A stretch of 64,000 nucleotides of DNA. Source: Rhodamnia argentea (taxonomy: Eukaryota > Streptophyta > Magnoliopsida > Myrtales > Myrtaceae). The translations under genes and the position numbers were made by a program. This document shows positions 33,253 through 56,867 of this stretch, piece after piece (positions within the stretch are counted from its first letter, which is position 1; each line of letters opens with the position of its first letter). The DNA is taken from the NCBI RefSeq assembly GCF_020921035.1, contig NC_063160.1:15961095-16025094 (forward strand), read 5' to 3'. The notes beneath the pieces were generated by a model. That model saw only the letters and a list, made by a program, of their open reading frames with translations, did no database searches and was not told the origin of the DNA.

Positions 33253-33792
33253 AAGAGGGACAAGGACGTTGAGGATGCAGACCGATGAGATTGATGATTT
33301 GCAAAGTCTTTCCGATGCGCTTTGGAGAATTAGACAATCATTTGCAGAAATGAATACGAGGCAACAGGATTGATCTTTATGAGCCGTTTGTGCTTACGAC
33401 TGTGGGCGGGAAGTCGTGTCTTTGATTAGATTACGGCCAAAAGAAAATTTCTTTTATCATTGTCTATGTTTCTTGGGTAATTGTCGGAATTCTAAGACCG
33501 GTATATCAAACTGATTTACAGAAGAATATGATGAATTACAAGTGGCTATCTTAATGTGTCACTTAAACCACTCGGTAATGCGTTGTGGCACCCACCAACC
33601 ATCATTGTAAATTTGCTTAAGTGGATAAAGACCAACCATAAGAAAAATAAAAATAATAATAATAATAGTTTGGCCACAACACTATACATTAGAAATAGAC
33701 TTTCCCTTTCGGATCGAATTAACACATGTCTTATTTTATTTTTTCAAATCCGTGTCACGAAAAGGGGATAATCTTTAAAAAAAAAATTAACA

Positions 33793-34285
33793 TCTTGTAC
33801 GTCAATCAATTTAGTTCTAAATATTTCAATTGTATTAATTTAATCCTAAACATTTTGACTATTTGTCAATATACTTCTTTCAACCAATATTGGTTAGGAA
33901 ATCGCAAACGTAGCCATCATTCGTCTTATTGGTACGATTAGTGCTGACGTGGGTAATTTTTATATTTTCTTTATCTTTTTTCTTTCAAATGTAAGTCGGC
34001 GAGAGATAGTGACCCTCATCCAAACTAAGAAACGGTCGTTGGCCCAAAGGTGAAAAAAAAGATATAAAATAGTTAAAATATTAAAAAATATATGTGTTGT
34101 CCACTTCGGCGTCGATCGTGCTATATAGGATGATCGGCGCCGATTAGACGACAACGTTTGTAATTTCCAATTAAAATTGGCGGGAATGACTAAATTGGCA
34201 AATTATCGAAAGATTTAAGATAATCGACATAATTTAAAGATTTAAAAATGAATTGACCGTCGTACAATAAGTTTATGATTTTTTT
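33793..34285. repeat. MITE-like element, copy B
   Basis: The left part GTCAATCAATTTAGTTCTAA and the right part GACTAAATTGGCAAATT, then ACCGTCGTACAATAAGTTTATGA, match the ends of copy A at 18146-18450. The interior differs. No coding capacity. Confidence 0.5.
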
Positions 34286-34614
34286 GGACAATTTTTCCTA
34301 CAAAAAAAAAAAAACCTATTCTATTTCATATCAGGTCAATCACATTACAGATGTTGCCCATCTCTACAAAATCCACTTTTCATTTGATTAGGAATGTTCA
34401 CATTGACGGTTCGCAAAAACATTTAATTGAGAATTGATAATGTAACAACTTTTGAGTGATTATTATAATAACAATCTATTTTGAACCACAAAAAAATAAA
34501 TAAAAACTAGTTAAAAATTATTGTAAAGTCCACTCTTTTAAAAATTTGTGACTTACACCACACTGTGATTCTCTCAGTTACTCATTGACTTGATAGCGCA
34601 CCAGCATCATGTAT

Positions 34615-34745
34615 TAGGAATGAGCAAAAAAATCAGATTGGACCGCGAACCGCTTGAAGCGGGCTGAATCGGCCGATTCTGGACGATTCCCAATTTTAGG
34701 TATAGAACCACCCATCCGGACCACCTGGATCGGACCGATATATAT
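34615..34745. repeat. Partial TAGGGGTGNGCA-family element
   Basis: Begins TTAGGAATGAGCAAAAAAAT followed by GGACCGCGAACCGC and GGACCACCTGGATCGGACCG. Only one end is recognisable. Confidence 0.5.
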
Positions 34746-35244
34746 TAATTCACGATAAAGAATCGAACTCCTGTCCTCTTTCATGTATGCACGTGGACCA
34801 AGCGAGAAATCAAGAAGAAAGTCTTATTCACATCTGGTTTATGCCGTAAGCCTTCCTGAAATTATCATCTCGACTTGCCTACAAATCAACTCGTTCGAAA
34901 ATAAGATCCACAATCAGAAAAATTCGTTGCTTCAAGAATCTCACAACAAATTTACCATCTCAAGCAGTTCAGTTCGACCTCCTACCTAGACCTAACATGG
35001 AAGACCAATCGAGTTGCTAGGATTGCTGGTAATCCTAGTTCAAATCGTGCTTTCATATATCATTAGAACAGTGCACAGAAGGGAAGTGTGGAGTGTTGGA
35101 AGTTCAAGCGAAAACAGGACGCAGAAGAGATCGCGGTATAAATTTCTCTAATGTTATCGCTCAACAGGCAAAGAAGACCGCAAAAATACACACTCCACCC
35201 CCCAAACCAAAAGGCAAACCCAGAGCAAACATTACAATGCTTCA

Positions 35245-37037
35245 CTACTTGAGTTTGAAGTACAATATCAGTACCACAGCAATGACAAGAACTGCAATTA
35301 TTGCGCCAATGATCCACTTGTTTCTGCTCATCCTCTGAGACATGGCAGTCAAAATTCTCTTGCTCTTACCAACGTTGTCATCCACTCCGTGAAGCTGCGA
35401 GAAGCGAAACATTATAAATACTTGCAAGACATTACACTTTTTGCGCTCATCGCTGGACTGTCCGCTCCTAATAGATGAGAAATTATGAACTTGGTGATGG
35501 CGAGAGAAGCAACTTCAGCTGAATCTATAGACAAAAGCTAGAAATAGATGCTAAATAAAACGACAGAACATGAAGTAGCATGATTGTGTTTTGGCCTATC
35601 ACAGCACCATCGATGATGACATGGCACCACCGATAGCAGTCAGATGGGAAGGTCCAAAAGCGCATGACTTGGGATAGAAACCCAATTAAAGTACGATCGG
35701 GAAGTACCGTGTTGTTGGCGTGTAAGAGAGACTGTCTCTGTTGATGCAAATCTTGAAGAATTGAAACGCCAAGCTCCTCCGTCTCCAGCATGGTTCTTCT
35801 ACTTTCCTTAACTCTATGACCAGACTGGTTCAATCTTTCTGTAGATGTCATCAGTCTGGCTCTTTGATCTGCTGATGCCTGTTTCAAAGTACAGGTGTCA
35901 AGAGTCAAAGATTGTTCGACAGACTAAAAAGCTGCAAATAATGCCTACGCACGATCAGAATAAGCAAAAAGAAGTGATGATAGTTACAAAGCTTATTAGT
36001 CTATCTACAGAGCACATGCTACAAAGCTCAAGAGGAAGCCAATTAACAAATAAAAGAAGAAATACTTGCAACTAAGACAGATGATTCTGCAGAGACTTAT
36101 TACAATTGATATTGGCACAGAAACACAGGAGTATGAGAAAATAACTAAAGTGTTAAGCAAAAAAATCATCTCAAGGAAAATTTACCGAGTAAATAATAAG
36201 GAACCACAAGAGTGTTTATAAACCCGAAAAAAGCTAAACAGATTGATGCATACCGTCAGAGCGTCAGCCATTCCTGATTCCAGCAGCTCATCTCGAGCAG
36301 CCAAATTACCCAATGACAGTCTTTTAACTTCACTTTTTAGGTTGTTCAGATCAGATTTATATTCCCTTAACTTAGCGAGGAGCACTGCTTTGACATTTGG
36401 CTGCAAACTTCTTGCCTCCAGGTCCATTTTCCGAATCTAATCAAATTGAACAGTGGATAATACTTGACACACAAAGTATATAAGGTCACCAAGAGTAATC
36501 TCTCAGAAAAGAAACGAACAATAATCAAATACCAAAGATTCTGCTTCATCAATTCCAACTTTTATTTCAGAAATCCTTTGCTTCTTCAGCTCTGCAAATT
36601 CACAATGCATTCAAACAAAGCATTAGCTTCCTGATCAGTTTTTCCTAACAGATGCAGGCTGAACTTTTCAGCTATCATCAATTCTAGAAGTACAAGCCAA
36701 ATGCAAGCGCATGCACAAACAAAGAATCAAATCACCTGTTCTCAGAAGATCACGTCATATTCCTATTTGGGACGCCTTTTACCATTTTCAATCCGTTTCC
36801 TATTACTTTCCCAGAATACCCACATTCGATCACCACAAAGAACTGAATCGAGCGATCGCACTCATCGTCATCTAAACGCGGCAACAGACTAATCAACCCA
36901 AAATCAGTCGTTGTTTGTTCCTCACGTATAAACGCATAATTACCTCCATCAGCAGCCGAAGCTGAGGTGCACTTCCTCGACAGATTCGCCGACAGCTCGC
37001 AGTACTGCCGCTCGTATCCTTCAAACACCTCACTCAT
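35245..37037 (-). CDS. VTI1-type Qb-SNARE (vesicle transport v-SNARE 11/12/13 like)
   Basis: Five exons on the minus strand: 37037-36944, 36591-36533, 36436-36254, 35878-35708, 35394-35245, total 218 residues (family about 221). The N-terminal Habc part begins MSEVFEGYERQYCELSANL and includes KMDLEARSLQPNVKAV. The SNARE motif spans about residues 120-190 (TMLETEELGVSILQDLHQQR, LHGVDDNVGKSKRIL). The C-terminal anchor is at about 196-215 (WIIGAIIAVLVIAVVLILYF). Family role: membrane fusion at the trans-Golgi network, prevacuole and vacuole, in complexes with syntaxins and SYP5/6-type SNAREs. The SLQP and SASA context is VTI12-like, while ARDELLESGMAD is closer to VTI11; the paralogue is not assigned. 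No defect is seen. Confidence 0.94.
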
Positions 37038-38176
37038 CTTCCCTGCAGAAATCAACCAAAACACGGGAACGGGACTCTGAAGTCAGCGATGTCAACCGCG
37101 AGAGAGAAATCGAACATCACCGCCGACCGAATCTCGAGACACTTAAAGATAAACCGACGCGTCGCGACGAGTGAAATCAACTGCGCACACACTAGATCGA
37201 TTCGAGTTCGACATCGGAGAGCGATTCCGACCTTGCTTGATCGGCGGCGGAACAGGGGACCGGAGGTTACGCCGGAGTGAGGTGCGTCGTCTCCAAGAAA
37301 GCAGAAGCCGCGAACGAGGGGAGGGAACGATGGACGAAAAAGACGTTTCGCGCGGTGAGTGCTTTGATGGCGTGGACACAGCACAACCAACGTGGTGGGG
37401 GTGATGATGACACGAGAGCGATGATAAAGAGACGCGGCTGTGAGTGACCCCCGTGAGGGAAAATGTGCACGTGTAGCCGATCCACGCGTGCATATGATGG
37501 CGGGTTTGCTTTTCGATTTTGTCTATGTTGTCAACCGCTAGGCTGTAATAGAACTGCCCCTTAATCATGAAGAAAGTCACAAATATACTCTAGAAATTAG
37601 GCTAATTTCCTTACCATCAACTTTAAATTCAATCGTAACTTTTTTTTTCTGGTAAAAAAAATTTTAAACTTTCATTTTAATCCAAAATCTGGTCTCGTGT
37701 CCAAAAATCCTGGCTGATTTCTTTGATATTATCAATATCATGAAATTATTGTTCTTTATAAAGTGATGGTGTTGATGAAAGCGCAAATTTCGATAATGAA
37801 ATTTTTTAGTTGACACAAGAGTGACAGCTGAAGATTTTTTATGAGACAAAAAATGTGACATCATTAAGGCCAAATCTTAAGTTCCGTTTGTTTCACGAAA
37901 AATGAATGAATTAAAAAAGACCTTCATGAAAATGATTGTTTGTATCTCTTATAAAAATGCAAATAAAAAATAAATATTCTCATCATTCATGAAAATATGT
38001 AGACATAAATTACTGTTCATATATTTTTTGTTGCCTAATTATTTCAAGCGATCTAAGAGACTATTTTTAGAAAAATAAATTTTAAATTATTTATTTTTGC
38101 GAAATGTAAGCACCTTAAAGTTTGAGTTCTTAAGAGAATTAGGTCCATAGACTAGTGCAATTTTCAACATTATTCA
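37038..38176. other. VTI1 promoter and 5' leader, then AT-rich spacer
   Basis: About 37040-37480 is GC-richer and probably the promoter and leader of the VTI1 gene. Beyond this is AT-rich DNA with the repeat at 37880-38110. No gene. Confidence 0.5.
37880..38110. repeat. AT-rich short interspersed element, copy 3
   Basis: Left GTTCCGTTTGTTTCACGAAAAATG and right TTTTTGCGAAATG, with AATATGTAGACATAAATTA inside, matching the element near 4066. Confidence 0.45.
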
Positions 38177-40978
38177 TGTCACGCCCGATCTCCGCGTCCG
38201 CAACAACCCTACCAAAACGCCTCGGATCATAAAAGGACGACGTCACAAGCATATCATCAACCCATCCTTTATATCTTTTATTCCCATACAACAAATTAAT
38301 CAGCATGAATAGAAAAGTAGGTAGTCACATCACACATCAGCAAAGACTATTTTCATTTATAGAAATTCATTAACCCTAAAGAAGCTACAGTATGTACAAG
38401 TCCACTCTTCAGGACTGCTCCCTACGACCATAAAAAAGATACCGGGTCAGGCCAAGCTTAACTTCATATCTATACTCCAAAGGAGGGGCCAATGTCACCC
38501 TCGTTATCTACATCAACAGGTCTCCAACAAAAGGGTCTCCACTCCAATGTCCACTCACTAACGGTGGCTGGGGTGACGTCTCAAGGTCATAGTCCGGATC
38601 GGACTCCGGGTCCCCCACTTCCCCTTCCAAGGTGTCAACATCCATGGGTTCGAATGGTATGTGACATCCACAGATTGGTCCTATGGAACCCCGAACCCGA
38701 CCGGACGAACCTCCATGGTTACGGTCCTAAAAATAATCAACAACAACGAGTGAGATATAAAATCTCCGTGAGTCAATGCCTAAGTCCGAGTAAGGCGCTA
38801 ATTCACTCAAGGCGACCTAAACACACGGGACAAGTATCGATAACAGATGAATAGCGTGCGATTATCACCGCACTTTATCTACCACGGGATCGGGTATATC
38901 CCAACAGTCAATCATCAATCACATGCAATCTTATCCCGCCTTGGTTAACACATTATGCAATACATATCATGGCAATCAATAGCACATAATCAAGGCACAC
39001 AACCATAACACCCATCACAACTATCATACATAATGCATCGCATGTGTTACGGTTATTAACGGTCACTCGGCCTTAACACACTAGACAGTTGGTGCTCTTT
39101 CGGCGGGACCGCGCTTCATCCCATTACTTCGATGACGGCGACCGATAAGCCATGTGATTTCAAGTACCCTCGGCATGGACTAACAATCAGGCATTCCCGT
39201 AGGGAGCGTCGATCCGCACCTTACCGCAACCAGCATTTGATAAGCCGGTTCCAAGTACCCTAAGCACGAACATACTAGGCTCGACCCCAAGTATCTAAGG
39301 GTGTCGACTTCGTTTCCAAGTATCCAAGGATGATAGTAACCATCATGTAACCACACAAGCATGCCAGGCAACCAAACCAATTTATATCTTTACATTTAAT
39401 CCAATGCGCACACAATCATGCTCAAAACTCGGCCCAAGGTCATTTTCATGCTCAAAACTCGGTTCACACATGGTCACATGAATACGCATTATCCACCAGA
39501 CTTTGCATCTATAAAAAGGGTGATTAATCTCTCATCCATACATATATACACAATCAAGGTATATAGCGATCAACAAATAATCATCAAACGATCACCCAAT
39601 AATTATTAATTAAATAATAACTAATTATTCCGACAAGGATTAATTAGTATAAGTGTAATTAATTAATCTAATTATAATCAATTAAGTCAATCTTAATTAA
39701 TTGACTCGACCTTAATCAGTCAACCCATCTCGGTTCATTTACCCGACCACAATCAATTGGTACGACAATAATTAATTGTTTTAGCTTCAATTAATTAATC
39801 CAACCATGATTAATTAAAATAACCAAAGTTCAAAAAAGTAAATATGATTAATAATAAAGTAATTACAGTTAATTAAAAGTAATCATAATTAATTAAAAGT
39901 AATTATGATTATTTAACCCAATTAAGGTTAACGTAACCTAATCATGGTCAATTAATTTAGCCTAACCATAATTAAATTAACTAATCCACAGTTAATAGTA
40001 ATTAATATATCCCCAAATACAATTAACATCCTAATCATATATTATGGGTTAACTCACAACTAATAGTCCAGCGACAACGACGACAACACGGGCGTGACCA
40101 TGAGAGCGGCTCGCGGGCAACGGCGGCTCGACTACGACGACGAGTTGCGGGCAATGGGCTCGTAGGTCTCCCCGCTCGGGTGGGGCTTGCGGCGAACGGC
40201 GGTCCACGACAAATGGCGAGTCGGCATGGCTGGGGGCTCTCGACGGGTCACGGTTGGAGGGGTTTCGGGGCGGTCGGCGGCGCAGCTGTGCTTGGGTCTT
40301 GGGTGGCTGAGGTTCTCGGGCCAGAGGCCTGGCGGGGCTGGGCCTAGCTGCAACGGGTCGGCGGGCAGCAAGCTAGCGATGGCTGGCGCGGCGCGGCACG
40401 GCACGGCGAACGGAGGACGACGGAGGAGGGTGGCGCGACACGAGCCAAGAGGGAGGGTGGAGACCGCGGGGTTCTCGGCCACACGGCGAGGCGGCGAAGG
40501 TTGCGGGCAGAGGCTCGGGTGACCTGCGGCGAAGGGGCGACGTGAGGCGGAGGGTGGAGGTGGTGAGGTATGGTGGTGGTGCTCGCACGGTGAGGGGGTG
40601 GTGGGGGGAAGAAGAAGGGAGAAAAAGAAAAAAAAAGAGAGAGAGAGGAAAGAGAAGAGAAGAGAGAGAAAGAGAGGAGACGGAGAGGTTATGGGGATGG
40701 TGAGGTGACAGGGGGGCTCACGGGTCAAGTCAGCACTTAATTACTTTCGTCCTATATGCATAATATATAAAGACAAGGCTCGGGCGCGAAAGGTACTGGT
40801 GTTACGATGTGATGGCTCGATTATCCGGACTTAATTTTCTCTTATCGACGTCACAGATTAATTCAATTATTATCCCTTAAATCTTTAAAAATCTAATATT
40901 ATTTGGCATGCTGGAATTCATGATTAAAATTTATTAAATCCAGTCATCTTACCGACGTCGAAATTTTGAGACGTCACA
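38177..40978. mobile_element. Probable solo LTR (large), fossil
   Basis: Begins TGTCACGCCC and ends GACGTCACA, so it has TG...CA termini that are short inverted repeats (TGTSACG). It is flanked by ATTCA (38172-38176) and ATTTA (40979-40983), a 5-bp duplication with one mismatch. The 2.8-kb body has a middle AT-rich block (39590-40020) and a GC-rich block (40045-40740), with no gag or pol open frame, so it is read as a single LTR or a large non-coding derivative. The length is compatible with Ty3/gypsy LTRs but the family cannot be fixed. Likely old. Confidence 0.5.
39590..40020. repeat. AT-rich quasi-periodic TTAATTAA tract
   Basis: Dozens of AATTAATT/TTAATTAA motifs separated by short spacers such as CGACC and CCAACCATG, with a loose period near 20 bp. 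It lies inside the LTR-like element. Confidence 0.6.
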
Positions 40979-40983
40979 ATTTA

Positions 40984-42702
40984 CTACAAACGAGTAGTCA
41001 AATGATTGAAATCCCAATGATTTCCTATAAAAAAAATCAGTTTTAATTTCGATAATGAGCCAACTTATTCTTTCAGAAGTTATTATCAAGTAGAAATTAT
41101 TTAGGATCGTGTTATCGCGTAGAATCAATTATGCGGGGATGGATGAAAATTTGGTGGCACGCGTCACTATCATACCTAGTACACATCATTTCCTCTTTAG
41201 TCTAATAGCATTAGGATTCGGGGGGGCCCATGGCACTCGCCGCCGGCTCCTAGGTGGCGGCTGCACTGTTGCGACGGCGACGACATCCTCCACTGACTCT
41301 CCACCGTCTGCTCTCTCTATTTCTTTTTTTTTGGTCGTAGGCTTTCTCTATTTCAGCCGGCCTATTTTCCTTCCCTTCTTTTAATTTCTGAATTTTGCGG
41401 AAAACATTCATTTTAAGGTTTTTTTTTTTATGGCCACATAGAACGACACGTGGATGTTTGCAGTGACATTTCACGGTAATTTAAAATGGCCGCTCTTCTG
41501 TCCTACACTCAAAAGATAAAGTCGCAATAGAAATACACATCATTCAAGAACTACGTCATCAAAAAAAAAAAAAAAGGGGAAAATTCAAAATAATGCATTA
41601 AATTTTTTTGGGCCTCCATCCCTTTTTTTTTTTTTTTTGGGGGACACGTGAGGAGGGAATCGGTATGGTCGTCGGGAAATCGTTGGCGACACGGCGAGTC
41701 GTTAAAGTCTGGAGAAACTCGCAGTTTCGGCTTACGGTTTTCAGCTTTCCTTTTCTTAAAAAAGCTCACAGTTGCAGATAGGCTCGCAGTTGCTCACGCT
41801 CATGCTCACGCGACGCGAAGCTTCGCTTGCTTCTCTCTCTCTCGCGCGCTCGGTCTTACTCGCTTAACCAGGTAAGGTAAGCTCCGATTTATGTGTCGCT
41901 TCCACATCTCCGAGCTGAGATCTTCACTCTCCTCCGTCGTTCCGAGACAGTCACGGCACGAGCTCATGTGCTCTTTACTTGTTTTTTTATTTTTATTTTT
42001 TCCTTTGGTGTTGTTGTGCATCGGTTAAGGTTTGGTTTATACGAGGAGCAAGTGTCCTCTGAATGGAAGCGCAAAAGGAAGTGGCGGGAGTTCCTTTTAT
42101 TTCCTTCTACTTGTCGAATTCGCGATTCTTAGATTTCGAGGCATGATGATTGTTCGCCTTTGCTCTGGTTCCTATCATTTTCGTGGCGTGATTAGCCAGA
42201 CACTGTTTTGGCGTTCTTGATTTCCAAGCGAGCAGGTTGAGTCGCTGGTGAATGTCGACCTGACTTGAGTAGGCTGGCGATTGTAACCGGTAGTTGTAAT
42301 TGGCCTCGACCGTCGTAACCGGATCAACGTGTTTTGGTGGGTAAAGTTTACGAGGAAATCGGGTCAATCTCGTGATATCGTAACGATGTTCAACTAAGCA
42401 CTTCTTATGGGTACTTAGTGCATGTAGTATGGTGTAAATGCGGCGTTTATCCTCATTGGTGCATGGTATTTTCTGTTCATAGTGATGATTCTTCCATGCT
42501 GATTCCTCTGGTTCTTAATTAAGCATTAAGGCCAAGATGGTATTTGGTTCACTGGGTTCGCATGTATTCCGCTGTCATTTGCTTTGAGATTGTGATAGAG
42601 CTAAGTCTCTTTAACTCCGTGTTTTGCGCAGAGTTTTGGATAAAAGCAGTTCCCCGTGGCTGTTGACCTTTGATCGGCTGTTTCGTTGATCTCCTCAAAG
42701 GG
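40984..42702 (+). other. Spacer, promoter and 5' leader (with likely intron) of the OSCA gene
   Basis: No other gene. A leader exon probably ends ...CTTAACCAG|GTAAGGTAAG at about 41872, and TTTTGCGCAG|AGTTTTGG near 42631 is a good acceptor, so a 5' UTR intron of about 760 bp is likely. The stretch 41190-41400 is GC-rich and without recognised features. Confidence 0.5.
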
Positions 42703-53437
<10,735 letters not shown>

Positions 53438-53808
53438 TGAGGAATTTCTTCTTGTATATTACCAGAGTTCCTGAGTTTGTTTGGGTGATTTGTGCTGGTG
53501 ACGTGAGAAAAACCTGTCTATCCGATACTAGTGTAAAGTTCCAATTCAGAAATTATCCATGGTTTTGGGGCTGGTTTTGAACTAAGTATCAAGTGCCTCC
53601 ATCAGCATTTACCAGTATGGACTTTGGCATTGGGTGTATGGAAGGTGAATCAGTGTTCTATATGTCCGGTCGCTGGATATGTATACTTTGCCAGCAGAAG
53701 TAAAGAGATGAGCACATGTATCAAACGGTTTGTAAAGATTGAGCTGGGTGATTCTTTATTCTGATTTCCAAGGGATTAATTCTGAAGGATGTTTTTGCTT
53801 TGAAAATA

Positions 53809-53812
<4 letters not shown>

Positions 53813-53841
<29 letters not shown>
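53813..53841. repeat. (TC)n microsatellite
   Basis: About 14 TC units, probably in or just after the OSCA 3' UTR. Confidence 0.95.
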
Positions 53842-53994
53842 AAAATCACAGCCTCAGCTCAATACAACACGACACAATTGCCACATCATGTCCGATTGCA
53901 GTGTGCCGGATGATGAGTTCACATTATAACTCTTTGTGTTTTATTGTAATTATTACATACACTGTTGGGGAAAAAATAGCTCCGACACGAAAAG

Positions 53995-54540
53995 CTACAG
54001 CTGTGCCAAATGAACTCCAAATGGTTTAACTAGAAATGACTGTGAGAATGCCAGCCATATATGACCAAACCATCTCGTGATCATGCTTGAATCTTTTGTC
54101 GCGTTCGCCTTTTTTTTTGGGTTACGAGTAATCATACTTATTCTTATAACTAGGAAAGAAGTACTCATCTTCTTTCTCTTTTGATTATCTGCATTGCGTA
54201 TGTGTAAGACCGAACGCATTCGATTTTGACTAATTCTCAACTTTTCGATCAACCTTTCGTCAGTGGTTGTGAATAAATGATTTCTTTTCAATCTTTTCGA
54301 CCTCGATCCTGTAGTCATGAGATTGAGAAACAGAATCATCCGATTTGATTCGTTATCGATGGCCATGAGATTGATGGTGCTTGCAAATGGCAGGGAGCTC
54401 ATAATTGGACATAGATTTCTTGAAGTCGAGCAATAATAAAAGAGGATTGTTTGTGTTGTATCTGACAATATTCCTTCCCATCACACCAACGGCCTGAGGA
54501 AGCAGATGGGCCGGTTCTTCCACTAACTTGACTAAATAAT
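53995..54540 (-). other. Unassigned open stretch, possibly a gene fragment
   Basis: A 157-codon open frame (start codon not ATG; first Met at about residue 23) and an overlapping frame upstream (GRNIVRYNTNN, LLLLLDFKKSMSNYELPAIC) cover this stretch. I recognise no family. The amino-acid composition (basic, many Arg/Lys/Ser) could reflect chance in AT-rich DNA or an organelle-derived fragment. Confidence 0.2.
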
Positions 54541-55183
54541 GTAGCTCCAATGTATCCTCCCAATGTCAAAACCTTTTTATCATATTGTTTGTTAACTACG
54601 ATGTTGCAAAATACAAAACAACAAACGAAAGTAAGGATTGCTCTGTCACCATCTCCACTTTCTTTTTATCTTTTCTCCTGTACGCAGTACCGTCCCCACA
54701 AGATTTGCTCTACTCTCTCCTCTCAATTCTGGTCCCTCCTTTCATCCTCCCTCCTCCTTGCGAAGCCATCTAATTTTTTGCCTCCAATATTTCCTGGCAT
54801 CAAGTCCCCAGTTTTCTCATTTCCCAATCCCATAAAATTGGAAGAAATTATATGCCTACGATACCATGCGGTCGCTCATCTTGATATGCGATGATACGTA
54901 CATATCGCACGGCTATTTTGTTTCACATTATTGATTTGGACTGCGGTTGTGACCGTGGTATCCTACGATGACATCGAACGGGGTCGTTAGGGTTTCTAAT
55001 TAGTTGCTTGTCGATGGTTAAAAACAGCACAAAATGACCTGGTCTTCACAAATGGGTGAAGAATAGGGGTCAACTCAGGGATGTCACTGTCTAGGCTCGA
55101 TATCATCACACTATCCTATATTAAATTAAATTAGTAATGAAACGGGGACATGATCACATTGTTTTGTTGTTAAATCTCTCCTG

Positions 55184-55188
<5 letters not shown>

Positions 55189-55218
<30 letters not shown>
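55189..55218. repeat. (AG)n microsatellite
   Basis: Fifteen AG units, intergenic. Confidence 0.95.
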
Positions 55219-55222
<4 letters not shown>

Positions 55223-55599
55223 GATGAAAACCATATTGTATGCACAAATGGCAGTTTGTGTCTCCTTTGTGGTTGGGGCTTTGGGAAGACCGTTCTCGTT
55301 GGTCTCATTTCGAAACGACAAGCAGAAGGGAATTAAAATCCATCTCCACAAGGCTACTTAACCAAAGCCGTTCCTTGGGAATCTTTTCATTTAGCTACTC
55401 ATTGATATGCTGAGCACTTGGTTAACCAAACTGAAGTTTACACATGCTTTGGTTAAAGTCCGGTTGACCATGGTTAAAAAGCATATTGATCAAAGAAAAA
55501 GGAGCCGATGGGTTAATTAGGCGATTAAGAGCATAGATTGGTTAGAGTAAATCCCATATTTAAGTCACATCTGCTTCTCTCATTCAGAGTACCCTTCAG

Positions 55600-56720
55600 G
55601 GCTTGGGTCACGTCCATTCACTATCCGGTGAGTGGATGGACTTAGGCGATACATATAAGCGGGGCGGTTTGAGTGTGTCGATGGAGACTAATCAAGTCGA
55701 AAAGGTTGAGACATCTCGGTGTCATATTTTGTCGAACGATCATCAAGAAACAAAAGATAAAACAATTTTCATACTTGGTCTAATGCGATTTATACATTTT
55801 AAGTGCCCTGGTGTCAATCGTATAACTTATCAACAGAAGCTATTCCCTCTTGTTGATAGGAAAAGAAATGGAGATCCATTTTGGAAACTCAACATCGTTA
55901 CACTTATCTATGGCTCGTACTAAAGACTCTGCCCTCAAACAGTTTCACTGAGGAAATATCATGAGTTGATCAAGCAACCTTTTAAAAGGGTATTTTCTAT
56001 ATTCGGCTATCAATGTTCATTAATTTGCAATAGGGATGATAGTTCAAAGATCATTTACCCACCTCTTGTCCGTTCAACAGTTGCACCAGGCCCGATTCGT
56101 AGTGTGTCTTCTGGTTTTGGCTCATTTCAGCGAGCGAGTTCATAGCCAGTAGCGTACAAAGGAATGAGATCCAAAGGAATGGTCACCATCACTCCTTACA
56201 TAGATAAATTCTATGCGACCCTTGTAGTTAGCCATGAGAAGACAACACTAAATCTGAATCAAACGAGACTCGTGGCGGATCACCTAAACAATGTGCGCAG
56301 TCCGCACATGTTGATGTTTAAACCGCTCGTAACAGTCTCGATTAAATCCTCGATTACCCACATACCATACATCGCTTTTGTAGATGAACTCAGCTTATAT
56401 GTTCTAACCCCCACGATGTGGCAAGTTTTGTAATTTCTCCATCTTTGCCGTTCGATCAAGGAAGAAGAATTGTCCAATTGTGATGCAAGAGTAGGACCTA
56501 AAATTTGTTAAAGTGATAGATGGAAGAAGAGATGATTTTGGTGCTCCTAGGAATAGATCAGAATTGGCATCCGCTCCAATTGCACCGTCCGGTAGATACA
56601 AACACGCGTATAGATTTAGTCTATACCATTTTTATATCTGCTTAACCAAGGAGAAGCTCCACTTGGGCGACAATGAAGCCAAATTTGAAAGAGAACAAGA
56701 GTGTGGAGACAAGGATGACT
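55600..56720 (+). other. Unidentified coding-like relic, broken
   Basis: The plus strand is unusually open over more than 800 bp, with only about two interruptions where AT-rich DNA would give many. I do not recognise any domain. It may be a fossil of a mobile or virus-like element or of a host gene. It is not intact. Confidence 0.3.
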
Positions 56721-56769
56721 AATCATTCACTTCTATACGCTCGTTTGACAAAGTCATAACCCAAGTTCA

Positions 56770-56776
56770 TATAAAT
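56770..56776 (+). promoter_or_regulatory. TATA box of the ERF gene
   Basis: TATAAAT about 90 bp upstream of the ATG at 56868, a usual plant distance allowing a leader of about 60 bases. Confidence 0.55.
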
Positions 56777-56867
56777 GTCCGGACACGAGACCAAAGAGAG
56801 CAAACCATAACCATCTTCAAGAAATCACAAAGCTCGATCACCAAATTCACTCGTGGACTCAAAACAC

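Larger units (their letters stand above)
33253..35244. other. Intergenic region with repeats and the VTI1 3' flank
   Basis: No gene recognised. It holds a MITE-like element (33793-34285) and a piece of the GGACCGG repeat family (34615-34745). Confidence 0.5.
53438..56867. other. OSCA 3' region and long spacer before the ERF gene
   Basis: Contains the OSCA 3' UTR, two microsatellites, an unassigned open stretch on the minus strand (53995-54540) and an unassigned open stretch on the plus strand (about 55600-56720). The ERF promoter lies at its end. Confidence 0.5.

Noticed and set aside
40132-40728. 198-codon minus-strand open frame, proline and serine rich
   Set aside because: GC-rich low-complexity DNA inside an LTR-like element; no domain or splice context.
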